Origin: JAFAXD01 sp035472475
GTDB taxonomy: Bacteria > Pseudomonadota > Alphaproteobacteria > Rhizobiales > Xanthobacteraceae
Length of the DNA: 12,672 nt
Direction: 5' to 3'
Assembly: GCA_035472475.1 (NCBI GenBank)
Contig: DATIPA010000045.1
Span: 1-12,672 of the forward strand
Shown: positions 7,239-12,672 of the stretch, one piece after another
Numbering within the stretch: the stretch's first letter is position 1
Layout: each line of letters starts with the position of its first letter
The notes under the pieces: model-generated
The model's input: the letters and a program-made list of their open reading frames with translations, nothing else
Database searches by the model: none
Told to the model about the DNA's origin: nothing
Made by a program: the position numbers and the translations under genes

Positions 7239-8402
7239 ATGAAACTCTCGACCGATCGCGTGCTCACGACCCACGTCGGCAGCCTGCCGCGGCCAAAGCC
7301 GCTGATCGATCTCATTCTCGCCAAGGAGCGGGGCGAGCCGATCGACCCTGCGACGTTCGAGAAGGAGAGCGCGCAGGCGGTCGCGGATGTGGTCGCAAAG
7401 CAGATCGAGTGCGGGATCGACGTGGTGAGCGACGGCGAGATGAGCAAGCCGTCCTACACCATGTATGTCCGGCACCGTGTCGCCGGCATCGCCATTGATC
7501 CGCGCGCGGCCGAGAAGGGGCGCGACATCATGATCGGTCGCGACCAGCTCGCGCATCCCGATTTCATGCAGCGGATGGTGAAGTTCGGCGATATCCCGTT
7601 TCCTGGTTGTGTCGGCGAGCTGTCCTATGCGGACCGCACGCCGCTCGAGCGGGACCTCGCCCATCTCACTGCCGCCGTGGACCAGGCCGAACCTGCCGAC
7701 ACATTCATGACCGCGCCGTCGCCGGGCATTCTGACCCGGTTCGTCATCAACCTGCATTATCCCGACGAGGCCGCCTATCTCGAGGCGCTCGCCGGGGTGA
7801 TGCGCGTCGAGTACGAGGCGATTGTCGCCGCCGGCTTTCTGCTGCAGATCGACGCGCCCGATCTGGGCTCCGCCCGCAACAATCAATACCGCCATCTGAG
7901 CGACGATGAGTTCCGCAAGATTGCGGAACGCAACATCGAAGCGCTCAATGCGGCGACCGCCGGCATTCCGGAAGAGTCGATGCGGCTTCACATCTGCTGG
8001 GGCAACTACGAGGGCCCGCACACCCACGACCTCCCGCTCGCAAAGATCATCGATGTCTGCTTCAAGGCCAGGCCGCAAGCGCTGAGCTTCGAGGGCGCCA
8101 ACCCGCGTCACGAGCACGAATGGGAAGACCTGGAGACGATCGAAATTCCCGACGAGAAGATCCTGATTCCAGGCGTGATTGATTCCACCACCAACTTTGT
8201 CGAGCATCCGCGCCTCGTCGCGCAGCGCATTTGCCGCTACGCCGACATCGTCGGGCGCGACCGGGTGATCGCCGGCGTCGATTGCGGGTTCGGGACGTTT
8301 GTCGGAAGCGCTCCGCCGATGGTCGTGGACTCGATCGTCTGGGCCAAGCTCCGCGCCCTTGCCGACGGCGCCGAGATTGCGTCCGGGCGGCTGTGGGGCT
8401 GA
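7239..8402 (+). CDS. MetE-C-like cobalamin-independent methyltransferase family protein
   Basis: The protein has 387 residues and resembles the C-terminal catalytic half of MetE (COG0620, UROD/MetE-like TIM barrel) without the N-terminal half of the long enzyme. The N-terminus has the family motif TTHVGSLPRP (10-19), followed by VVSDGEMSKPSY (62-73). The expected zinc ligands are all present: His251 and Cys253 in LHICWGNYEG, Glu285 in SFEGANPRHEHEW and Cys349 in GVDCGFGTF. Zinc-activated thiol chemistry is therefore likely. The acceptor could be homocysteine or another thiol; relatives include epoxyalkane:coenzyme M transferase and short 'core' methionine synthases. The frame is open from 7155, but that extension lies in palindromic element B. 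ATG 7239, preceded by GGAAAG at 7226-7231, gives the family N-terminus. It is probably a single-gene unit converging on the cytochrome gene. The family is firm; the substrate is unknown. Confidence 0.88.
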   Translation: MKLSTDRVLTTHVGSLPRPKPLIDLILAKERGEPIDPATFEKESAQAVADVVAKQIECGIDVVSDGEMSKPSYTMYVRHRVAGIAIDPRAAEKGRDIMIGRDQLAHPDFMQRMVKFGDIPFPGCVGELSYADRTPLERDLAHLTAAVDQAEPADTFMTAPSPGILTRFVINLHYPDEAAYLEALAGVMRVEYEAIVAAGFLLQIDAPDLGSARNNQYRHLSDDEFRKIAERNIEALNAATAGIPEESMRLHICWGNYEGPHTHDLPLAKIIDVCFKARPQALSFEGANPRHEHEWEDLETIEIPDEKILIPGVIDSTTNFVEHPRLVAQRICRYADIVGRDRVIAGVDCGFGTFVGSAPPMVVDSIVWAKLRALADGAEIASGRLWG

Positions 8403-8414
8403 GCCGATGGCCCG

Positions 8415-8441
8415 GCGGCCGCGAGACTACTTCGCGGCCGC
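8415..8441. terminator. Perfect GC-rich hairpin between convergent genes (putative bidirectional terminator)
   Basis: GCGGCCGCGA (8415-8424) and TCGCGGCCGC (8432-8441) form a perfect 10-bp stem around a 7-nt loop. The loop contains the TAG stop of the minus-strand cytochrome gene (8427-8429). The MetE-like gene ends 12 nt to the left. No clear T-run lies on either side, so intrinsic termination is inferred from the stem and its position only. Confidence 0.55.
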
Positions 8442-10397
8442 GCTTGCCGCCGGCGCCGGAGGCTGTGCGTCGGCCTTCGCCTGCAGCGCTTCGATCACGA
8501 CCTCGCCGTAGCGCGTCATCGCCGCGGTCTTCTGCGCGGGGTCGATCCCCGTCAGCGCGCTCACCCCCTGACAGTAGGCGAGGATCAGCGCATTGGCGAC
8601 GTCCGCGAGCTTCGCCTTCGGGTTCTGGGTGGCGAGGTTGTTGGCCTGCGTGGTCGCGGCCTGGGCGCTGATGTTGAGGGCGGCCTTGCCCTCAAGCTTG
8701 GTCGCGGCTTCCAGCAGCGACGAAGGCACGCCCGACTTGTCGGGGGCCGGACAGGTGAACGCCGGCTGCCACGAGGGATCGTGCTCGAGCAGCGAGGCGC
8801 CGAGCGGCGTTGCCCAAATAATCCCGACGTCCGGCTCGCTCTCGTTCAGGGTCATGCTCGTGACGTAGGAGGTGATCTCGCGCGCAAAGCGCTCGAGCGC
8901 CCGGCTCTTGCCTTCGTTGGAGAGCGAGGCGTTGGCGGCGACCACCGGGCAATAGGCCGCGATCAGGTTGTTGACGATGTCGGTTACGCCGGCGTTCGGA
9001 TTCCTTGACTGATAGTCGGCGACAAGCTGCGCATAGGAGACCGAGCGAGCGGCGAGCTCACGGCCGAGCCCCGCGATCACGCTGGGAGTAAAGCTTGGGC
9101 TTGCGCCCTGGCCGACCTGCGGACAATCGAACGTGCGGGCCGAAGCGCTGGCGTAGACCGGCAGCGACAGCGTCGAGCGCCAAGCCGCCACAATGCTCGG
9201 CGTGGCGTTGGGCGGCGCGTCGTTGCCGAAGCTGGTGCGCACGTAGTTGGCGAGGTCGGCGAGGCTCTGATCGCCGAGCGCGCCCGCAAAGCTCGGCATC
9301 GCAATGATGTCATCGCGCGCCGGGACGCCCTGCAGCACGGCGGCCAGAATGTCGAACGGTTTGGCCGCGAGGATGGCAGGATTGCCGGCGAGCGGCGGGA
9401 TCTGGTTGGCGATGCCCTTGCCGTCGGCCTGATGGCAGGACGCGCAGTTGTCCGAATAGAGCTTGGCCGCACGCGCCTGGACGTCGGGCGCGAGCTTGTC
9501 CGCCACCGGCTTCGGCGGCGTTTCGGCACTGGGCGGCAAATCGAGCAGGAAGGTTGCCATCGCGTTGAGATCGGATTCTGTCAGGGACGACAGGCTGTCG
9601 TGCACCACCTCCTGCATCGGCCCGAGCGCGGTCGAGTTGTTGCCCGCTCCCTTGCGCAGGAAGGCGATGAGGCGCGCCTTGTCCCACTTGTTGACGTTGC
9701 GCAGCGCTTCGGCCGTGATGTTGGGCGCGTACCATTGATCGATCCGTGCGCCCTGCAGCCACTTGCTCGCGATCGTCGCGCCCATGAAGTTCCGCGGCGT
9801 GTGGCAATCGCTGCAATGCGCGAGCGCTTCGACCAGATAGGCGCCGCGGTTCCACTGTGGGCCCCTGGCGGGGTTTTGCTTGTAGTAGCCTTCGGTGAAG
9901 AACAGCCAACGCCAGGGCAGCAGGGCGAGCCGGATGTTGAACGGGAAGTTGAGCTCGTTGCCACGGTTCTGCTGCTTGATCGGCGGAACACTGCGGAAGT
10001 AGGCCCACAACGCCTTGAGGTCGTCCTCGGTGATCAGCGTGAAGGCATCGTAGGTCATCACCGGGTAGAGGTAGCTCCCGTCGGCACCAATGCCGGCATG
10101 GACCGCGTTCTTGAAATCCTCGTACGTCCAGCGTCCGATGCCGGTGTCGGGGTCAGGCGTAATGTTGGGTGAGAAGATCGCGCCAAAGGGCGTGTCGAGC
10201 TTCAATCCGCCGGCGAACTGCTTGTCCTTGGCCGACGTGTGGCAGGGCATGCAGTCGGCCGCCTTGGCCACGTAGGCGCCGCGGGTCACCAGGCTCGGGC
10301 CGGACGGGGACGACGTCTGGGCGTCGGCGGCGCAGGCCGCCGACATCACAAGCGCTGCGCCAAACCAAACTCCACGCCATTTTGACAGACTGGCCAT
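8427..10397 (-). CDS. Secreted tri-haem c-type cytochrome with duplicated C-terminal module
   Basis: The protein has 656 residues from ATG 10397, with AGGGGAAG directly upstream on the minus strand. The longer frame to 10475 would put a charged tail before the signal peptide. The signal peptide ends near residue 26 (ADA|QT), so the protein is periplasmic or membrane-facing. Three cytochrome c domains follow, with CMPCH at 49-53, CSDCH at 195-199 and CASCH at 318-322. Likely axial methionines are Met114, Met261 and Met367. This order, with SPNITPDPDTGIGRW (76-90) in domain 1, matches the tri-haem subunits of alcohol/gluconate/aldehyde-type membrane dehydrogenases (AdhB-like), which pass electrons to the respiratory chain. 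Those subunits normally stop soon after the third haem. Here about 240 extra residues hold two copies of a cysteine-paired module (Cys425/Cys483 and Cys549/Cys609), then an Ala/Pro-rich tail. No dehydrogenase subunit is adjacent, so the partner is unknown. Confidence 0.88.
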   Translation of the reverse strand: MASLSKWRGVWFGAALVMSAACAADAQTSSPSGPSLVTRGAYVAKAADCMPCHTSAKDKQFAGGLKLDTPFGAIFSPNITPDPDTGIGRWTYEDFKNAVHAGIGADGSYLYPVMTYDAFTLITEDDLKALWAYFRSVPPIKQQNRGNELNFPFNIRLALLPWRWLFFTEGYYKQNPARGPQWNRGAYLVEALAHCSDCHTPRNFMGATIASKWLQGARIDQWYAPNITAEALRNVNKWDKARLIAFLRKGAGNNSTALGPMQEVVHDSLSSLTESDLNAMATFLLDLPPSAETPPKPVADKLAPDVQARAAKLYSDNCASCHQADGKGIANQIPPLAGNPAILAAKPFDILAAVLQGVPARDDIIAMPSFAGALGDQSLADLANYVRTSFGNDAPPNATPSIVAAWRSTLSLPVYASASARTFDCPQVGQGASPSFTPSVIAGLGRELAARSVSYAQLVADYQSRNPNAGVTDIVNNLIAAYCPVVAANASLSNEGKSRALERFAREITSYVTSMTLNESEPDVGIIWATPLGASLLEHDPSWQPAFTCPAPDKSGVPSSLLEAATKLEGKAALNISAQAATTQANNLATQNPKAKLADVANALILAYCQGVSALTGIDPAQKTAAMTRYGEVVIEALQAKADAQPPAPAASAAAK

Positions 10398-10622
10398 TGC
10401 TTCCCCTGCCATTCCTGATGTGTTTCGCCGTGATCGTAACGTGTTAGCCCGCCGATGCGATAGCTTTCGTGACAACCGCGGCAGGCACCCTATGACAAGT
10501 TGCCGACCTAATCCCGCCGGTTTCGGGTGATGCCGTCGTGTATATGCAGGCCCGCGGTCGGATGCGATCGGCAGCGTGTTTTCTTGCTATGTGCGCTCAA
10601 GATGCGATCGCTGTATTTGCTG

Positions 10623-11127
10623 TTCCGCAGCGCGAGCGCCGAGTTCGTACAAAGCTGGAATGTTCTCCGGTGCATCGAGCCGTCGATAGCTTCGTCTTGG
10701 CCATATCGCGGCTTTCTGCAAGCGCGGGCGGGCAATAAAGAGCGTGGTCACGAACTCGGTCCGGCGATGCTGTTCCACGGGTGCCGGAACCGGGCGCGGG
10801 ATCATCTCTACGCCGAGGAATTCGAGGCAGATGGCGCGCGCCGGCGTCGTCGAATTGGAGCCGGCCTATTCGCGGCCGGAGACCGGCGCCAAATGCTACG
10901 CGCAACACCGGGTGTCCGAGCGCCGCGATCGCGTATGGGAGCTGATCGAAGCGGGCGCGGTGGTCTATGTGTGCGGTGACGCGGCCACGATGGCGCCTGC
11001 GGTCGAACAGACCATGCTTGCCATCTGCCGTGACAAGCGCGTCTGCGCGGACGATGCGGCCAAGACGTGGCTGGCGTCGATGAAGTCGGAGGGACGTTAT
11101 TTGGTCGACATTTGGCCCAAGGGCTGA
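10623..11127 (+). pseudogene. Decayed 3' remnant of a CYP102-type (P450-BM3-like) reductase domain
   Basis: Two reading frames together encode the NADPH-binding end of a diflavin reductase of the kind fused to P450s in CYP102. The first frame shows FRSASAEF near 10623, a degraded glycine-loop region near 10680-10706, then YRGFLQARAG (from 10704) and LGPAMLFHGCRNRARDHLYA, up to about 10829. The second frame, shifted by one base, continues with GVVELEPAYSR (from 10843), VWELIEAGAVVYVCGD, MAPAVEQTM and the CYP102-style end SEGRYLVDIWPKG. The order and spacing match the C-terminus of P450-BM3 (aligned from memory). The haem domain, the FMN domain and most of the FAD domain are missing, the frame is broken around 10827-10843, and the PGTG-type loop is lost. 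The gene is therefore dead. ATG 10831 could open an 98-codon ORF, but it would lack most of the nucleotide-binding fold. The 5' boundary is approximate. Confidence 0.75.
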
Positions 11128-11453
11128 GGGTGCGCGGTCTGTCCGGATGGCTGGCTCAAAAGGCCCGGACAATCGGGGCGGGGCTTGGGTCCGCGTTTGT
11201 CGGTTGGCACCTTGCAGTTGTCGACCCGCTGCTCGTCGGTCCACTTCTCGCTGAGGCGTTCCTTCGCGGTCAGCAGTTCGGTCGGCCTGGCGGGCGAGGG
11301 CGCGGCTGTGCCGGACGTTTGCGTGCGATCATTGCCGGCCGGCGCGGGGTCCTGCGCGAACGCCGATGAGGCCAGCGCGACGAGGGTGGCTTGAACGATC
11401 AGCGCGAGGCTCAATCTTGGCACGCGGGCATGTCCCGGTGGAGAGGTCTTCAC
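11097..11453 (-). CDS. Small secreted protein of unknown function
   Basis: The protein has 118 residues from GTG 11453. A signal peptide is clear: basic N-terminus, hydrophobic LSLALIVQATLVALASS, and probable cleavage at AFA|Q (residues 33/34). The mature part is Pro/Ala-rich (about 35-58), then has a compact charged stretch, LTAKERLSEKW (61-71), and TDEQRVDNCKVPTDKRGPKP (72-91) followed by RPDC. Its two cysteines (near 80 and 95) could pair. From general impression this block recurs in small secreted Rhizobiales proteins, but I cannot name a family. A second in-frame GTG at 11423 would give a shorter signal peptide, and neither start has a convincing ribosome binding site. Its 3' end overlaps the tail of the reductase pseudogene by 31 nt on the opposite strand. 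It is probably real, given the signal peptide and composition. Confidence 0.6.
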   Translation of the reverse strand: MKTSPPGHARVPRLSLALIVQATLVALASSAFAQDPAPAGNDRTQTSGTAAPSPARPTELLTAKERLSEKWTDEQRVDNCKVPTDKRGPKPRPDCPGLLSQPSGQTAHPQPLGQMSTK

Positions 11454-11622
11454 AGGATGGACGACCGGCCGCCGATGTCACCCCGTTTCTTGCTTTTGTG
11501 CGGTCGCGCCGCCGGCTTTCATTTGGTTTTGCGACCGCGATTTTCTTCAGGCGTTGCGCCGGCGCAACAGCATTCTGGCCGCGCTTGCGCTAGAATAGGA
11601 TCCCTCGTTCGGAGCATCTCCC

Positions 11623-11895
11623 ATGCGGCTTCTCCCCGTCATCGGCGCCATCGCGCTGGCGAGCGTGTTGATCGGCGCACATCCCGCGTCCGCCTTCATG
11701 ATTTATTCCGGCGGGGGCGCTGGCGGATCTTCGCGCTATGCCGATCCGGATGATCAATTCCGTTCGTATTTCGGTCTGAGCGGGGGCGTCGAGCACGATC
11801 GGAGCTACGACCGCAGGACTCTGCCCGCGCAGAGCGTGATCGTTAATCAGGGAGTGCTGGCTCCGGACTGGTACTTCGGGCGACCCCGCCGCTGA
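11623..11895 (+). CDS. Small secreted hypothetical protein
   Basis: The protein has 90 residues from ATG 11623, with GGAGC about 8 nt upstream. The N-terminus is a standard signal peptide (MRLLPVIGAIALASVLIGA) cleaved near ASA|F (residues 22-25). The mature part of about 65 residues begins with a Gly-rich stretch (YSGGGAGGSSRYADPDD) and ends VIVNQGVLAPDWYFGRPRR. It has no cysteine and no further membrane segment. I do not recognise a characterised family. It stands alone: the neighbour upstream is divergent, and the tRNA gene downstream is on the other strand. Signal peptide and ribosome binding site support a real gene exported to the periplasm; the function is unknown. Confidence 0.6.
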   Translation: MRLLPVIGAIALASVLIGAHPASAFMIYSGGGAGGSSRYADPDDQFRSYFGLSGGVEHDRSYDRRTLPAQSVIVNQGVLAPDWYFGRPRR

Positions 11896-12019
11896 GAATT
11901 TTGGCGGCCTGGAAGGATCGCGGCTTTCCGAACATTGCGGTTTGTGGCCCCAGGCTTGGCCCAGGAGCCGAATGCTCAGCAAAATTATCAGGAAATATAT
12001 CTAACTGTTTGATCTAGTG

Positions 12020-12094
12020 TGGCTCCCCGGGCCGGATTCGAACCAGCGACCAACCGGTTAACAGCCGGTTGCTCTACCGCTGAGCTACCGGGGA
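12020..12094 (-). tRNA. tRNA-Asn (anticodon GTT)
   Basis: Full cloverleaf on the minus strand. The acceptor stem TCCCCGG (12094-12088) pairs with CCGGGGA, followed by discriminator G and an encoded CCA (12022-12020). The D arm is GCTC-AGCGGTA-GAGC. The anticodon stem ACCGG/CCGGT holds the loop CTGTTAA, with anticodon GTT at 12062-12060. The T arm is GCTGG-TTCGAAT-CCGGC. All stems pair, with one G-T wobble in the T stem, so the gene should be functional. No direct repeat of its 3' end was seen elsewhere in the window, so there is no sign of integration here. Confidence 0.97.
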
Positions 12095-12180
12095 ACGCGC
12101 ACCAAGCGGCGCCTATAACAAACGGGCGGCAGCTTGCCTAGCGCGAAGTCGCGTCCCATGCGGGACTCTGATCCTCCGCG

Positions 12181-12306
12181 TCACTGCGCGCCCCCGAGCA
12201 CCGCAAAGCGGGCGATGGTCCCGCGCGTCAAGCCGCGCTTGCGCAGTTGCGCATCCGACTGGCGCGAAAGCTCGTGATATGTGGTGGCGCTTTGGCGGGC
12301 CTCCAT
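12181..12306 (-). CDS. DUF1127-like micro-protein
   Basis: A 41-codon ORF reading MEARQSATTYHELSRQSDAQ and continuing LRKRGLTRGTIARF. The pattern YHELSxxSDAxLxxRGLTRxxI matches the C-terminal DUF1127 (YjiS-like) signature common in Rhizobiales, where such short Arg-rich proteins are numerous and some affect RNA turnover and phosphate or carbon metabolism. The frame upstream of ATG 12306 is open for only 15 more codons (ELASVLYLVVSAI) before a TAA at 12354-12352, and holds no ATG. No good ribosome binding site precedes ATG 12306. The hydrophobic upstream stretch looks like the family's usual N-terminus having lost its start, so this may be a decayed copy. The domain match is good; expression is doubtful. 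Confidence 0.5.
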   Translation of the reverse strand: MEARQSATTYHELSRQSDAQLRKRGLTRGTIARFAVLGGAQ

Positions 12307-12387
12307 GATCGCCGAGACGACGAGGTACAGAACGGAAGCAAGTTCATGTGCTTATTGCTATGCAGCACGGCACAACTCGGCCCCGAT

Positions 12388-12410
12388 GTTGCGCAGCATG
12401 GCTGCACAAC
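12388..12410. repeat. Short inverted repeat (hairpin)
   Basis: GTTGCGCAGC (12388-12397) and GCTGCACAAC (12401-12410) form a 10-bp stem with one mismatch (G-U in minus-strand RNA) and a 3-nt loop. It lies between the dehydrogenase gene and the DUF1127-like ORF. There is no T-run. It could be a structured leader, a weak terminator or chance. Confidence 0.35.
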
Positions 12411-12438
12411 GACCTAGGCAATATGAGGAAACGCGAGA

Positions 12439-12465
12439 GCAGGGCGCGCCGTGCCGCGGCCCTGC
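12439..12465 (-). terminator. Putative terminator hairpin downstream of the dehydrogenase gene
   Basis: GCAGGGC (12439-12445) pairs with GCCCTGC (12459-12465), and the inner GCG/CGC extends the stem across a one-base bulge. It lies 15 nt past the stop codon of the minus-strand dehydrogenase. The minus strand then reads TCTCGCGTTTCCTC, moderately T-rich, which is consistent with intrinsic termination. Confidence 0.5.
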
Positions 12466-12479
12466 GAGGTTAATCGCGC

Positions 12480-12672
12480 TCAGGAGAGATCGATCACGAT
12501 CTTTCCGAAGTGCTGCGCGGACTGCATGTGGCGGAATGCGGCCGGCGTTTCCTCGAACGGAAACACTTTGTCGATCACCGGCTTCATTCCGGCGACCGCA
12601 ATCGCGCGGTTCATCGCCTCGAACATCTGGGTCGAGCCGACCGAGATGCCTTGCACGTTGGCGCGTTTGCCC
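12480..12672 (-). CDS. Zinc-type alcohol dehydrogenase / quinone oxidoreductase family (MDR), C-terminal part
   Basis: The last 63 codons of a minus-strand gene whose 5' part lies beyond the window. The readable sequence (KRANVQGISVGSTQMFEAMN, then the stretch ending in KPVIDKVFPFEETPAAFRHM, then QHFGKIVIDLS) is the usual C-terminal end of medium-chain NAD(P)-dependent dehydrogenases. It shows the 'GxxxxFexm' helix, the 'P-V-I-D-x-V-F-x-F-x-x-xx-A-F' strand-turn and the closing 'GKIVI' strand. The catalytic zinc site and the Rossmann motif would be upstream, so zinc dependence and substrate cannot be judged here. The stop is TGA at 12482-12480, followed by a probable terminator hairpin. Confidence 0.82.
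   Translation of the reverse strand, partial: GKRANVQGISVGSTQMFEAMNRAIAVAGMKPVIDKVFPFEETPAAFRHMQSAQHFGKIVIDLS

Noticed and set aside
7110..8207. Minus-strand open frame of 365 codons opposite the MetE-like gene.
   Set aside because: The plus-strand frame carries all family motifs and zinc ligands. The antisense frame starts within palindromic DNA and shows no domain.
10508..10735. Minus-strand open frame of 75 codons next to the cytochrome promoter region.
   Set aside because: It overlaps the reductase remnant in antisense and shows no recognisable sequence or ribosome binding site.
11391..11753. Plus-strand open frame of 120 codons.
   Set aside because: It overlaps the secreted minus-strand gene and the 11623 gene out of frame, is Arg/His-rich, and has no signal or motif.
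12014..12024. CTAGTGTGGCT next to the tRNA-Asn 3' end, an 11-base match to the outer end of palindromic element A, hinting at a third element.
   Set aside because: Five of the 11 bases belong to the tRNA's own AGCCA end, the match stops at once, and no matching second arm was found. Chance is likely enough.
1..12672. Search for CRISPR arrays, phage or complete transposase genes, toxin-antitoxin pairs and defence systems.
   Set aside because: No regularly spaced repeats, transposase or integrase motifs, or such gene pairs were seen. The only repeat structures are the palindromes listed.

Overview
The window looks like chromosomal DNA of a high-GC alphaproteobacterium of the Hyphomicrobiales (Rhizobiales). 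It is most like the Bradyrhizobium/Rhodopseudomonas/Xanthobacteraceae neighbourhood, although the exact genus cannot be fixed from the sequence alone. The reasons are the gene order bamA-lpxD-fabZ-lpxA-lpxI-lpxB, the use of LpxI instead of LpxH, the protein sequences themselves, and a DUF1127-like micro-protein near the right end.

Left half (1-7070, + strand): an outer-membrane biogenesis operon. bamA (barrel assembly) is followed by lpxD, fabZ, lpxA, lpxI and lpxB, with gaps of 86, 5 and 1 nt and then two 4-nt overlaps. FabZ dehydrates 3-hydroxyacyl-ACP. LpxA and LpxD spend the same class of 3-hydroxyacyl-ACP on UDP-GlcNAc and its deacetylated product. LpxI makes lipid X, and LpxB condenses lipid X with UDP-diacylglucosamine to give the lipid A disaccharide. 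The unit thus couples lipid A synthesis with insertion of outer-membrane proteins.

Junction (7053-7219): two small palindromic elements of nearly the same size (78 and 76 bp) lie head to head, 13 bp apart. Each is bounded by CTAG, has a 25-nt loop, and carries an extra TTT at the same place in one arm. The arm cores differ completely between the two. The left element supplies the last five codons and the stop of lpxB. This is the most unusual structure in the window.

Middle (7239-10397): a stand-alone MetE-C-like, cobalamin-independent methyltransferase-family gene (+) converges on a tri-haem secreted cytochrome c gene (-). A perfect 10-bp-stem hairpin sits between them and holds the cytochrome stop codon in its loop. 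The cytochrome has an extra C-terminal region of about 240 residues that contains a tandemly duplicated, cysteine-paired module.

Right part (10398-12672): a decayed, frameshifted 3' fragment of a CYP102-type (P450-BM3-like) reductase domain; two small secreted proteins of unknown function; a tRNA-Asn(GTT) gene on the minus strand; a 41-codon DUF1127-like ORF; and the C-terminal end of a medium-chain dehydrogenase cut by the window edge. This part looks like ordinary accessory and flanking chromosome with gene decay. I see no complete transposase, integrase, CRISPR array or defence locus.
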